Shown here: piece by piece, positions 8,537 to 17,185 of the stretch | Position numbering within the stretch: position 1 is the first letter of the stretch | Layout of the letters: every line of letters begins with the position of its first letter | Origin: an uncultured Planctomycetia bacterium | GTDB lineage: Bacteria; Planctomycetota; Phycisphaerae; Phycisphaerales; SM1A02 | NCBI GenBank assembly: GCA_937871505.1 | Contig: CALMPF010000008.1 | Location: forward strand, 1-64,000 | DNA: 64,000 nt | Reading direction: 5' to 3' | Position numbers and translations under genes: made by a program | Notes under the pieces: generated by a model | What the model was told of the DNA's origin: nothing | Database searches by the model: none | What the model saw: the letters and a program-made list of their open reading frames with translations, nothing else

Positions 8537-9190
8537 GTGCAACCGCCCGCACTCCGCCCCCTCGTCGCAGCCGCCCGCCTCGCCTTCGTCGCGCTTGCGG
8601 CGGGCCTCCTCGTGAGCTGCAACACGCCGCCGAAGAACGAAGGCTGGTCCGGCAGCAGGGTCGATCCTTCGGCGGACGGTCTCACCGAGATTGGCGGCAC
8701 CGACCTCCGCAGCAAGGATCTCGTCGCAGCGACCGATTCGATGGCGATGGACATCGCCCGGCGCCTCGATGTCGTCAACCGCTCCGCTCCGCCGGTGATC
8801 GTCGTGGGGCAGATCGAGAACCGCACGAGCCAGCCCGCCCGCAGCTACGACATCTTCCTCACGAGGCTCCGCTCCCAGCTCAATGTGGCTGGGACGCGCG
8901 AAGGTCTCGACTTCGTCCGCGAGCGCTCCTTCGTCGAGCAGCAGCGGGACCGCGAGTTCGGCGGGAGGAACCCCGCGCAAAGCGCGATGGCCTACCAGTC
9001 CCGCGCGGAGTACATGCTCACCGGCACGGTCGAGGACATGCCCTCCGGCGAGACGAACTACTACCTCATGAGCTTCCAGCTCGTCCAGCTCGTCGATCGG
9101 GCGCGCGGCGGACCCGACGTCGGCGCCGGGGCGATCGTCTGGGAGAACTTCTATGAAGTGAAGTTCCAGCCTGCGGCGAACTTCCGGTGA
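8537..9190 (+). CDS. LpoB-like outer-membrane lipoprotein (first copy)
   Basis: The product has 217 residues. A lipoprotein signal (ALRPLVAAARLAFVALAAGLLVSC) puts the acylated Cys at about residue 25. The mature domain carries the family pattern of LpoB (YcfM), the activator of peptidoglycan synthase PBP1B in enterobacteria: VIVVGQIENRTSQ, then FLTRLRSQLNVAG, DFVRE, AEYMLTGTVEDM, YYLMSFQLVQLV and IVWENFYEVKF. GTG 8537 is chosen because GGAGG lies 9 bases upstream and the signal peptide then starts at the N-terminus. It overlaps the next gene by one base. Whether it activates a penicillin-binding protein here is inferred from family only. Confidence 0.75.
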   Translation: MQPPALRPLVAAARLAFVALAAGLLVSCNTPPKNEGWSGSRVDPSADGLTEIGGTDLRSKDLVAATDSMAMDIARRLDVVNRSAPPVIVVGQIENRTSQPARSYDIFLTRLRSQLNVAGTREGLDFVRERSFVEQQRDREFGGRNPAQSAMAYQSRAEYMLTGTVEDMPSGETNYYLMSFQLVQLVDRARGGPDVGAGAIVWENFYEVKFQPAANFR

Positions 9191-9789
9191 TGCGGCGCTG
9201 CGGTCCCTGGACGCGGATCGGAAGGGCGAGCGCTTGCGCGGCGGCCGTCGCCGTCGGCGCCGCCGGCAGCCTCTGGTCGTGCGCGCCCCCGAAGGTCCAG
9301 ACCACGTTTCTCACCAACGTCGATCTGGTGGACATGACCGAGCGGATGGCGACGTCCTTCGCAGCCTCGCCCGCCATGCAGGCGCGGACGCGCGAGAGCC
9401 CGCGCTGGATCATCTCGATCGACCGAGTCGACAACCGCACCAACCAGATCATCCCCGAGGATCAGAAGTGGATCTTCGTCGGCAGGCTCCGGGCGCTGCT
9501 CGCAGCGACGCGCCTGACCGACCAGAAGAACCTCGCATGGATCGTCCCTCAGGAGAAATGGGCGATCATCCAGCAGGAGCTGCGCATGTACGGCGAGCCT
9601 CCCGAGCTTCGCATGCGCCCGACGCACCTGATGACGGCGCAGTTCTCCGCGCTCACGACGACGTCGGGAGCCGGGCGCAGCGACGCCTACTTCTGCTCCT
9701 TCCAGCTCGTCGACCTCGCCACCGGCGGGCTGGTCTGGGAAGACGGCTGGGAAGTCAAGCGCGAAGTGGTCGGGAAGACGTATGACTGA
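9190..9789 (+). CDS. LpoB-like outer-membrane lipoprotein (second copy)
   Basis: The product has 199 residues, starting at ATG 9190 inside the TGATG overlap with the preceding stop codon, which indicates translational coupling. The signal ends in GSLWSC, with the lipidated Cys near residue 31. The domain repeats the pattern of its neighbour: RWIISIDRVDNRTNQ, VGRLRALLAATRL, HLMTAQFSALTT, AYFCSFQLVDLATGGLVWEDGWEVKRE. The two proteins are clearly related but strongly diverged, so the duplication is old. In enterobacteria one LpoB works with PBP1B; two different copies in one operon could serve different partners or form a pair. Confidence 0.7.
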   Translation: MRRCGPWTRIGRASACAAAVAVGAAGSLWSCAPPKVQTTFLTNVDLVDMTERMATSFAASPAMQARTRESPRWIISIDRVDNRTNQIIPEDQKWIFVGRLRALLAATRLTDQKNLAWIVPQEKWAIIQQELRMYGEPPELRMRPTHLMTAQFSALTTTSGAGRSDAYFCSFQLVDLATGGLVWEDGWEVKREVVGKTYD

Positions 9790-11440
9790 CCTGCGGCGCG
9801 AACGGCCTGCCGGGGCCGCGGGAGCGCGCTTCCGGCGACTGCGTGCGGGCCTCGGCCTCGTCCTCGCGGCGCTCGTCGGCGCCGCCTTCGGCTGCGCGGC
9901 GCCGCGGCCCGCGGCCGCAGCGAAGGTCTACTACGCGTATGACTTCCCGGCGGCCCGCGAGATCCTCCGCGGCCCCGCAGCGGTCAACAGCGACAACGTC
10001 CTGCTCGACAACGTCCGGCTCGGCATGGCGGCGATGGCCGACGGCAACGACAACGAGGCGGAGCGGGCGTTCGTCAGGGCCTTCGATCTGCTGAGCACGG
10101 CGGGCCTCAACGCCGACCGCACCACCGCGGCGGTCCTGTTCTACGAGGGCGTTCGCATCTGGAAGGGCGAGCCTTTCGAGCAGGCGCTCGCGTACTACTG
10201 GACGGCCGCCCACTACGCCACGCGCGGCGCGTGGGACAACGCCCGTGCCGCCGCGGCAAACTCGATCTTCCGGCTGACCGACTTCGGGCGCGACATGTCG
10301 CCGCGGGAGCTCGTCGAGCGGGCGGCCGAGGACGACCGCTACCTCGAGGAGGGATACACCGCGGTCGAGACGGACTTCGCGCTCGGCTACCTGATGCAGG
10401 CGGTCGCATCGGACCTCTCCGGGGCATCAGGGGCCGGCGAGCTGTTCGATGCCGCCCAGAGGCTGGCGCCGAAGCTCGCGCCGGTGATCGCGGTGCTGCG
10501 CGCGCGGGCATACGACACGCTCCTGCTGATCGACTACGGCCGCGGTCCGCGCAAGGTCGCCCTCGGGCCCGATCAAGCCATCGTCGAGTTCTTCCCGGTC
10601 GACCGCACGTTCGGGCCGCTCCAGCTCCACGTCAATGGCCGGCCCTCGGGGACCTTCGCGCCGGCGTGCGACGTCAACCGGATGGCGCGCGACCACCGCT
10701 GGAACAACCTCGAGGATGTCCGGCGTGCCAAGAGCCTCATGGGGACGGGCCTCCTCGTCGGCGGGCTCGCGACGGCCGTCATCGGCGCCGATCACGGAAG
10801 CGGCGCCGCAGTCGGCGTCGGTCTCGGGCTCATCGCGCTTGGCGCCCTGATGAAGGCAAGCGCTCAGGGCGACACCCGCTACAACGACTTCGCCCCGGAG
10901 CAGATCTTCGTCGTGCCGCTTGCGCTGGGCACCCCGTCGACGATCTCGATGCACGTCGGCTCCGGCATCCCGGGCCACACCGTCCCTGCGACGCTCGTCC
11001 TTCCCGACTACGTGCCGGGCACGCCCGGACGACCGCGGACCACATACCTGCGACTCTTCGGAACCGGCAGCCCGGTCCCGCCGTGGCTCGCCGCGACGGG
11101 CTTGCGCTACACGAACGACCAGGTCCCGCCGCCGCCCGGGGGCCTTCCCTGGGTTCTCGGCGGAGACGATGTAGGCACCCCGAGCGCCGGGCTCCTCGAG
11201 CGCTATCGGGCGAACCAAGCGATGGCGGGCTGGTCGCTTCAGGATCTCATCCGGCTCTACGCAGACCTCGGCATCGTCATCGGCGCGGGGATGCAGCCCC
11301 GCGAGGGTCGCTCGCGGGACGACTCGTACCGTCACATCCTCGAGCGCGGCAGCGGGCTCTTCACCCCGCAGCCGTGGTCGATCGGCTACAAGCGGATCAT
11401 GTACAGCCCGGCGGCGCCATTCGTGCGCAGGCTCCCCTGA
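9782..11440 (+). CDS. COG3014-like TPR lipoprotein
   Basis: The product has 552 residues. Its signal peptide ends GAAFGC, so it is a predicted lipoprotein. Residues of about 45-220 form helical repeats with the family look of COG3014 (LLDNVRLGMAAMADGNDNEAERAFVRAFDLL..., then AVLFYEGVRIWKGEPFEQALAYYWTA). A central part carries a Gly-rich hydrophobic segment around GTGLLVGGLATAVIGADHGSGAAVGVGLGLIALGALMK, which could insert in a membrane, before a C-terminal region of strands ending near FVRRLP. It overlaps the previous gene by 8 bases. COG3014, LpoB and YcfL genes occur together in some gammaproteobacteria, where annotations describe a salvage cluster; the role is not established. Confidence 0.65.
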   Translation: MTDLRRERPAGAAGARFRRLRAGLGLVLAALVGAAFGCAAPRPAAAAKVYYAYDFPAAREILRGPAAVNSDNVLLDNVRLGMAAMADGNDNEAERAFVRAFDLLSTAGLNADRTTAAVLFYEGVRIWKGEPFEQALAYYWTAAHYATRGAWDNARAAAANSIFRLTDFGRDMSPRELVERAAEDDRYLEEGYTAVETDFALGYLMQAVASDLSGASGAGELFDAAQRLAPKLAPVIAVLRARAYDTLLLIDYGRGPRKVALGPDQAIVEFFPVDRTFGPLQLHVNGRPSGTFAPACDVNRMARDHRWNNLEDVRRAKSLMGTGLLVGGLATAVIGADHGSGAAVGVGLGLIALGALMKASAQGDTRYNDFAPEQIFVVPLALGTPSTISMHVGSGIPGHTVPATLVLPDYVPGTPGRPRTTYLRLFGTGSPVPPWLAATGLRYTNDQVPPPPGGLPWVLGGDDVGTPSAGLLERYRANQAMAGWSLQDLIRLYADLGIVIGAGMQPREGRSRDDSYRHILERGSGLFTPQPWSIGYKRIMYSPAAPFVRRLP

Positions 11441-11510
11441 GACTTCGCCGCGGATGCGGCGGGCGAGTGAACGCCCGGCAGCCATGGCTCATACGTCGGA
11501 CAGGCCTCCC

Positions 11511-11942
11511 ATGCTTCACCAGACCGCCCACTCGTTCCTTCGACTCGCCGCCGTCACCTCGGTGCTCCTCGGCGCCGTCGCCTGCACGACGAGCCCTGAT
11601 CCGAGCCCCGGGCGCCCGGATCCCTACCCGGCGCCGGGGAACAACCCGAAGATCTCGGTGCTCGATCCGAACCTCCAGCGCGGCATCGCGTTCCAGACCG
11701 CGACCGAGCTGCCGCCCGGCGCCGCGCCGCTGACGGTGCAGGTGCCGGTGCGCAACCTCTCCAACTTCGAGTACCTGATCGACTACCGCTTCCTCTTCTA
11801 CGACGCCGACGGTCTCGAGCTGGCCCCGGCGATGAGCTGGCGGGCTCTGTCGCTGCTGCCCAAGCAGGTCCAGATGCTCCGCGCCAACGCCCTTGACGCG
11901 CGCGCCGTCGACTGGCGGCTCGAGGTGAAGTGGGCCCGCTGA
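11511..11942 (+). CDS. YcfL-like (DUF1425) lipoprotein
   Basis: The product has 143 residues with a lipoprotein signal (LRLAAVTSVLLGAVAC). The mature domain is a small immunoglobulin-like fold: PLTVQVPVRNLSNFEYLIDYRFLFYDADGLEL, then MSWRALSLLPKQVQMLRANALDARAVDWRLEVKW. This matches YcfL/DUF1425, whose gene adjoins lpoB in Escherichia coli. ATG 11511 is chosen; ATG 11484 in the same frame is possible. It is the fourth lipoprotein gene of the operon, and the following MFS gene starts inside its 3' end. Confidence 0.7.
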   Translation: MLHQTAHSFLRLAAVTSVLLGAVACTTSPDPSPGRPDPYPAPGNNPKISVLDPNLQRGIAFQTATELPPGAAPLTVQVPVRNLSNFEYLIDYRFLFYDADGLELAPAMSWRALSLLPKQVQMLRANALDARAVDWRLEVKWAR

Positions 11943-13357
11943 CCGGCACCGTCGATCGACCCCTGCGCCGCGACCTGCACTGCGTGACCTGGGACGGGGT
12001 CACCTACTCCTTCATGGTCGGCGTCGGCGAGACGTACGTCGCCGCGATGGTCCTCGCACTCGGCCTGGGCGAGGTCGTCGCGGGCCTCATCACGACCCTT
12101 CCGATCTTCGTCGGATCGCTGCTCCAGCTCGCGACGCCGCGCGGCGTCCGCCTGCTCGGTTCGAACCGTCGCTGGGTGCTCCTCTGCGCCGCGACCCAGT
12201 CCCTCTCGCTGATCCCGCTCGGGGTCGCAGCGGTGCTCGGGACCATTCCGGCGTGGGGCATCTTCCTCGCGGTCACGCTCTACTGGGCGTGCAACCTCGG
12301 GGCGGGTCCCGCATGGAACACATGGGTGACGACGATCATCCCGCGGCGGATCCGGGCGACCTACTTCGGCCGCCGCACGCGGCTCTGCCAGCTCGGGACG
12401 CTCGTGGGGATCGTCGTCGGCGGGGCGATCCTCGCGCTCGCAGAGCGCGCCGACCTGCTCCCCGCAGCCTTCGTCGCCCTCTTCGCGCTCGCCTCCGCGA
12501 GCCGCGCCCTCTCGACGCTCTTTCTTGCGGGGCAGAGCGAGCCGCAGCCGCTTCCGGAGGGCCACCGCCTCGTCACGCCGCGCGAGATGATCCGCCGGCT
12601 GCGGCATGGCCCGGACATGCGGCTGCTCTCCTACATGCTCGCCGTCCAGGTCGCGGTGCAGATCTCGGCGGCGTTCTTCAATCCCTACATGCTCCGCGAG
12701 CTGGAGTTCAGCAAGGGGGAGTATGCGGCGATCGTCGCGGCGACCTTCCTTGCCAAGAGCCTCGCTGCGCCGCTGATCGGGCTCCTCGCTCGCCGCCACG
12801 GCGCCCGGTGCATGCTCCGGGTCGGGGGCGTCGCGATCGTCCCCCTCGCGGCGGCGTGGATGGCCACGAGCCAGTTCCACGTGCTGCTGGCGGTGCAGGT
12901 CTTCGCCGGAGTCGCGTGGGCGGCGTACGAGCTGGGGACATTCCTGCTCATGCTCGAGACGATCCCCGAAGAGGAGCGCACCAGCGTGCTCACGCTCTTC
13001 AACCTCGGCAATGCTTCGGCGATCGCGGGCGGTTCGCTCGTCGGCGGCGCACTGCTCGGCTTGTTCGGTCAGGATGCCTCAGGGTACATGATCATCTTCG
13101 GGCTCTCGACGGTTCTGCGCCTGGGGAGCCTCGTGCTGCTCCTCCGCGTCCACGCCGATGCCGCAACGCCGGTCCCGATCGCGGTCGGACCGATGGCGGT
13201 GCGGCCCAATCTCGGCTCGATGGACCGCCCGGTCATCGGGTCGATCGAGACCGTCGGAAGCCGCGAGGAGGCTGACAGTTCCGAAGGCGACTTCGGAGAC
13301 GGTGCGCAGCGCCGCTCGGCTGCGGCGCGTGCCCCGAGAGAGGAGAGGCGCCGATGA
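11930..13357 (+). CDS. MFS transporter
   Basis: The product has 475 residues with about twelve hydrophobic segments in two halves. Segments such as VVAGLITTLPIFVGSLLQL, the amphipathic loop GSNRRWVLLCAATQSL and RRIRATYFGRRTRLCQLG between helices 4 and 6 fit the major facilitator family. The second half contains YAAIVAATFLAKSLAAPLIG and EEERTSVLTLFNLGNASAIAG. A hydrophilic tail of about 60 residues follows the last helix. GTG 11930 lies inside the preceding gene with GAGGTG just upstream. The substrate cannot be told from sequence; it may belong to the same transcription unit as the envelope lipoproteins and the glycosyltransferase that follows. Confidence 0.8.
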   Translation: MGPLTGTVDRPLRRDLHCVTWDGVTYSFMVGVGETYVAAMVLALGLGEVVAGLITTLPIFVGSLLQLATPRGVRLLGSNRRWVLLCAATQSLSLIPLGVAAVLGTIPAWGIFLAVTLYWACNLGAGPAWNTWVTTIIPRRIRATYFGRRTRLCQLGTLVGIVVGGAILALAERADLLPAAFVALFALASASRALSTLFLAGQSEPQPLPEGHRLVTPREMIRRLRHGPDMRLLSYMLAVQVAVQISAAFFNPYMLRELEFSKGEYAAIVAATFLAKSLAAPLIGLLARRHGARCMLRVGGVAIVPLAAAWMATSQFHVLLAVQVFAGVAWAAYELGTFLLMLETIPEEERTSVLTLFNLGNASAIAGGSLVGGALLGLFGQDASGYMIIFGLSTVLRLGSLVLLLRVHADAATPVPIAVGPMAVRPNLGSMDRPVIGSIETVGSREEADSSEGDFGDGAQRRSAAARAPREERRR

Positions 13358-15405
13358 CAGCGACTGCCGGAGTCCGGACGCCGGGCTCGGGGCGGGTGAG
13401 CTCCGGCCGGCTCGCCCGCGTCGCCGTCGCCGCCGCCGCGCTGGCGATGATCGTCACCGGAGCGCTGGTGCCCACGGCGCGCTGGGTGGAGTGGTTCGAG
13501 CATCCGATGCGGACGCTGCACAGGGGCGGCGCGATCGCGGCGACTACGGAGCAGGGCGCGGTGGCGTGGCGCGTCGCGCTGGTCGCGGGCGGCGCGATCG
13601 GCGGGGTGCTGGGGGCGCTGCTGCTGCGCCGGCGGGCTGGATGCAAGCGACTCGACGACGGGGCAGGTGCAGCTCCATCGCAGGAACCCGCGCCGGTTCC
13701 GGGTGCGCCGCCCGCTCCGGCGATCGCCGAAGCGCCCTCGAAGGTGGCGGGACGGCCCGCGGCGGATCGGCGGCGACGCGATCCGGTCACCCGGCGCGGC
13801 GCCGCGCCCGCGCTCTCCGCCGACGAAGGAGCCGATGAGGGCGCGATCTCCGGGCGCGATCGCCTCGGCATCGCCGCCCTCTGCGCGCTCGCGCTGGCGC
13901 TGCGGATTCCGCGTCTCGGCGAGAGCCTCTGGTACGACGAGATCGCCTCGTTCATGGCGTTCGGACAGTTCGGCGCCGGGCCGACGATGGGGAACTACTT
14001 CACCCAGAGCAACCACGTCCTGCATGGCATCCTGACGTGGATCGCCGTTGCGATCGCGGGAGGCGTCAACGAGGTCGTGCTGCGAACTCCCGCCCTCCTG
14101 GCGTCGATCGCGGCCGTGCCCGCGACGTGGTGGCTGGCCCGGGAGGCGACCGGCGGCGGGAGCGCGCAGCGCCGTGCAGAGGCATGCGCGGAAGCTCCCT
14201 GGGGCGACGGTCGCGCCGCTCGAGGGTCGACCGCGCCGGCGCTGGTCGTGCCGTGGGTTGCGGCGACGGTCGCCGCGGCCGCTCCGACATGGGTGCTCTC
14301 CGTGGAGGCGCGCGGGTACTCGCTGATGATCCTCGCCTCGGCGGTCGCGACAGCGCTCTTCCTTCGCGGACGGCGACTCGGGCGCGGAGTCGATCGCATC
14401 CTCTATGCGGTGGTGATCGCCCTCGGGGCCTGGGCCCATCTCGTCACGATCACGGTGGCGCTCGGCCACGGCCTGCTCGTCGGCATCGAGTGTCTCCGCC
14501 GCCGCGCGGGCGCTCTCGCCGACGCGGGGGCTCTCGCGCTCGCAGCGCTGCTCACGCTGGTGCTCTACGCACCGATCCTGCCGGACATGCTCCGGATCCG
14601 CTCCGAGTTCCGCGCCCTCGACGGCGACGAGCCGACGCTCCTCGGTCCCGAGGGGATGCACGCGCTGCTCCAGGCCGGCGGGGCATGGACGTGGTGGGCC
14701 GCGCTCCCCGGGCTTCTGCTCGCGATCGTCGGCGCCCTCTCGATCGGCCTGCGCTCTCGAGCGAGCGCCCGGGCGCCGGAGGCGAGCTCCCTCGCCCAGC
14801 TCGCGCTCGCCCGGCGCGCGCTCCTCGCGGCGCTTCTGGGCGTTCCGGTCGCCGTTGGTCTCGCGGCGATCGGGGGGAGCTGGCTCTACGCCCGGTTCCT
14901 GCTCTTCGCCCTTCCCGGCTGCGCCCTCCTGATGGGCTTCGGCGCCGCGCTGCTCATCCGCCGCCGCGCGGCGCTTCTGGCGCCGCTGGCGTTGGTGATC
15001 CTCGGCCCGTGGATCGCCGACCTTCTCCTTCGTCCCGCCAAGCAGCCGCTTCGCGATGCGGTCGCCGAGGTCTCCGCGCACCGAGCGAAGGAGGATCGCG
15101 TCGTCGCCATCGGCCTGCCCGATCACGTGCTCGGCTGGTACGGAATCCTCGAAGGGATCGAGATCGTGCCGACGGCCCCGCTCGGGGTCGATCTTGAGTC
15201 CGTCCTCCAACGAGAACGGCCGGCGTGGGTGATCGTGCTCTACCCTCGCAGCGTCGCGGGCGACCGTTTCGATCTGCTGGCCCGGCACGGCTTCGAGCTC
15301 GCAACGCGCCACCGCGGCTGGGTCGACTGGGACAACGGCGACGTGCTCGTCTATCGCCGCCGCGACGATGGTGCCGCGGCATCCGGCCGGTCGTCGGCCC
15401 CGTAG
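13354..15405 (+). CDS. ArnT/PMT-like (GT39-type) membrane glycosyltransferase
   Basis: The product has 683 residues. An N-terminal extension of about 160 residues contains two hydrophobic segments and a charged Ala/Pro/Arg linker. The core then starts with the first-loop signature of lipid-phosphate-dependent glycosyltransferases, RIPRLGESLWYDEI, where Asp-Glu are the expected catalytic and metal-binding residues, followed by about ten hydrophobic segments and a C-terminal soluble part (DRVVAIGLPDHVLGWYG...). Such enzymes transfer a sugar from a polyprenyl phosphate donor to lipid or protein outside the membrane. It overlaps the MFS stop codon (ATGA), so it is translationally coupled to it. 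The N-terminal extension is unusual for the family. Confidence 0.75.
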   Translation: MTATAGVRTPGSGRVSSGRLARVAVAAAALAMIVTGALVPTARWVEWFEHPMRTLHRGGAIAATTEQGAVAWRVALVAGGAIGGVLGALLLRRRAGCKRLDDGAGAAPSQEPAPVPGAPPAPAIAEAPSKVAGRPAADRRRRDPVTRRGAAPALSADEGADEGAISGRDRLGIAALCALALALRIPRLGESLWYDEIASFMAFGQFGAGPTMGNYFTQSNHVLHGILTWIAVAIAGGVNEVVLRTPALLASIAAVPATWWLAREATGGGSAQRRAEACAEAPWGDGRAARGSTAPALVVPWVAATVAAAAPTWVLSVEARGYSLMILASAVATALFLRGRRLGRGVDRILYAVVIALGAWAHLVTITVALGHGLLVGIECLRRRAGALADAGALALAALLTLVLYAPILPDMLRIRSEFRALDGDEPTLLGPEGMHALLQAGGAWTWWAALPGLLLAIVGALSIGLRSRASARAPEASSLAQLALARRALLAALLGVPVAVGLAAIGGSWLYARFLLFALPGCALLMGFGAALLIRRRAALLAPLALVILGPWIADLLLRPAKQPLRDAVAEVSAHRAKEDRVVAIGLPDHVLGWYGILEGIEIVPTAPLGVDLESVLQRERPAWVIVLYPRSVAGDRFDLLARHGFELATRHRGWVDWDNGDVLVYRRRDDGAAASGRSSAP

Positions 15406-15525
15406 CTGATCGCATCGCCCGTCCGTCGCCCGCCCCGTCGGCCCGGCTCCCCCGGTCCGCCCCCCGGGCCCGCCCCGGGGCGCTCCCGCTCGCTCTCGGT
15501 TGCGGCCATACCGCCAGTCTCACCA

Positions 15526-16179
15526 ATGTCCTTCGGTCTCTCCCGCGGTCGCAGGCTCGATGGCGCCGAATGGTCGATCGACCAGTCGGATCTGCCCTCC
15601 TATGACGGCACGCGGCTCGATCCGCGCGCGTGGTTTCCGCATCCCGAGCGTCCCTTCGAGCTTGAGATCGGCTCGGGGAAGGGCACGTTCCTGCTCCAGG
15701 AGTCGGCGCTGCGCCCGGAGGTCAATTTTCTCGGCATCGAGTGGGCGGGCGAGTTCCATCGGTACGCGGCCGACCGGCTGCGCCGACGAGGCGTCGCCAA
15801 CGTCCGGCTCCTGCGCGCCGACGCGACGGAGTTCATCCGCTTCCGGTGCCCCGACGCGATCGCTTCGACGCTCCACCTCTACTTCTCCGATCCCTGGCCG
15901 AAGGCGCGCCATCACAAGCGCCGCGTCGTTCAGGACCACACCCTGCGCGAGTTCCATCGCCTGCTCGTTCCGCGCGGCGAGCTTCGTCTGGTCACCGATC
16001 ATGACGAGCTCTGGGCGTGGTACGAGGAGCACGCCGAGCGCCACGCGGCGCTCTTCGAGCGAGCGCCCTTCGAGCGTCCAGCCTCCGCGGGCTCGGAGGA
16101 GGTCGTCGGCACGAACTTCGAGAGGAAGTACCGCCGCGAGGGACGGCCCTTCCACGCGATGACGCTCGTGGCTCGCTGA
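15526..16179 (+). CDS. trmB: tRNA (guanine-N7-)-methyltransferase
   Basis: The product has 217 residues and matches TrmB throughout: ELEIGSGKGTFLLQ (SAM loop), FLGIEWAGEFHRYAADRL, NVRLLRADATEFIRF, the hallmark LHLYFSDPWPKARHHKRR, then RLVTDHDELWAWY and TNFERKY...FHAMTLV. It methylates G46 in the variable loop of tRNA. The start MSFGLSRGRRLDG is somewhat longer than that of short homologues. It stands alone between the glycosyltransferase and a convergent gene pair. Confidence 0.93.
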   Translation: MSFGLSRGRRLDGAEWSIDQSDLPSYDGTRLDPRAWFPHPERPFELEIGSGKGTFLLQESALRPEVNFLGIEWAGEFHRYAADRLRRRGVANVRLLRADATEFIRFRCPDAIASTLHLYFSDPWPKARHHKRRVVQDHTLREFHRLLVPRGELRLVTDHDELWAWYEEHAERHAALFERAPFERPASAGSEEVVGTNFERKYRREGRPFHAMTLVAR

Positions 16180-16184
16180 CCGGG

Positions 16185-16550
16185 TCACTCCGGACGGAGC
16201 CAGCCGCTCTCCGGGTCGCCCTCGAGGCGCCGAGCGGCCTGCCGCGTGCAGCGCCGGCAGATGACCGCCTCGGGGCGGAGCGGGCTCGTCCACGACGGTT
16301 CCGCACGGCGTTCGAGGCAGAGCGTGCAGGGAGCTCCCGCGACCTGCCCTTCGGGCGGGCGCTCGTCAGGCGCGCCCTGCGCCGCGCGCACGGAGAGCTC
16401 GGCGCAGGCGATGGAGAGGCACGAACCGCAGATCAGCGAGCCATGGTGCCCTTCGACCATGGGATTGGCGAGGGTCCAGTCGCGAGCGCAGAAGTCGCAG
16501 AGGAAGTCCCCGGGCTGCATGTTCTCGGGGTCGCAGTCGGTTCTGTGCAT
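16185..16550 (-). CDS. Small zinc-ribbon-like protein of unknown function
   Basis: The product has 121 residues. It contains two Cys-pair modules: CDFCARDWTLANP...LICGSCLSIACAEL in the first half and CTLCLERR...VICRRCTRQAARRLEGDP in the second. Each resembles half or all of a treble-clef or ClpX-type zinc finger, so the protein probably binds two zinc ions. It contains no other domain. It follows the DoxX-like gene on the same strand with a 50-base gap and is likely cotranscribed. The frame ends only 5 bases from the convergent trmB. Confidence 0.65.
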   Translation of the reverse strand: MHRTDCDPENMQPGDFLCDFCARDWTLANPMVEGHHGSLICGSCLSIACAELSVRAAQGAPDERPPEGQVAGAPCTLCLERRAEPSWTSPLRPEAVICRRCTRQAARRLEGDPESGWLRPE

Positions 16551-16600
16551 GGCGAGTCGCGGAGTCGGGCTGGGGCGCGTGGAGCGGCAGGGCCGGCGTG

Positions 16601-17074
16601 TCAGGATCCTGCGCTCTGGAGATGCTGCGGCGGTCGATGATGATGCCCGCCGCGGACCGTCCCGCCGATCACCATCGCCGCGCTGAAGAGGAGGAAGTCC
16701 TTGATGATGTACTGCCCTTCGATCGTGGGCTCGAAGATGCTGGTGCCGAAGCAGACGTCCGCCTTCAGCACGAGGGCGAGCAGCGTCCCGGGCAGGCGGA
16801 TGAAGAGCATCAGCAGCGCCACGCGGATCAGCGGCGGCAGAATCAGGCAGATCCCGATGGCGGCCTCCCACGCGCCCAGCATGACCACCATCGTCTCGGG
16901 CGAGCCGAGGTAGATCGTGTGCGCCAGCAGCGAGGAGCCGGTCTTCGCCCCGAAGATCTTCAGCAGGCCCATCCAGAGGAAGAAGAGCGCGAGGCAGAGG
17001 CGGTGCGCGGGGTGTCCCCAGCGGTGCATCCAGAGGGTCACGCAGCGGTCGATGGCGTCGAGGCGGTTCCGCAT
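16601..17074 (-). CDS. DoxX-like integral membrane protein
   Basis: The product has 157 residues with four hydrophobic segments, starting LALFFLWMGLLKIFGA, then MVVMLGAWEAAIGICLIL, VALLMLFIRLPGTLLALVL and FLLFSAAMVIGG. The pattern 'FxWxGxLKxF' in helix 1 and 'GxxExxxGxxL' in helix 2 is typical of DoxX/DoxD and the related DUF417 proteins. The C-terminus RGGHHHRPPQH could bind a metal ion. ATG 17074 is supported by TACGCT 8 bases upstream; no ribosome binding site is seen. It heads a two-gene unit with the zinc-ribbon gene. Confidence 0.7.
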   Translation of the reverse strand: MRNRLDAIDRCVTLWMHRWGHPAHRLCLALFFLWMGLLKIFGAKTGSSLLAHTIYLGSPETMVVMLGAWEAAIGICLILPPLIRVALLMLFIRLPGTLLALVLKADVCFGTSIFEPTIEGQYIIKDFLLFSAAMVIGGTVRGGHHHRPPQHLQSAGS

Positions 17075-17082
17075 CCCGCCGG

Positions 17083-17088
17083 AGCGTA
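17083..17088 (-). promoter_or_regulatory. Start-proximal -10 element TACGCT
   Basis: On the reverse strand TACGCT ends 8 bases before ATG 17074, so the message of the DoxX-like gene would be leaderless or nearly so. Confidence 0.6.
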
Positions 17089-17172
17089 CCGCCGCGGGCT
17101 GACCGGCGGACGAGCGCCGGCTTCCTCCGGCGGGCGCGATCGGGGAAGTCGCGGCGGAGCGAGGGCGCGCTG

Positions 17173-17178
17173 TAGTGT
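17173..17178 (+). promoter_or_regulatory. Start-proximal -10 element TAGTGT
   Basis: TAGTGT ends 7 bases before ATG 17186 of the universal stress gene. It lies 85 bases from the divergent DoxX promoter. Confidence 0.5.
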
Positions 17179-17185
17179 TGCTCCC

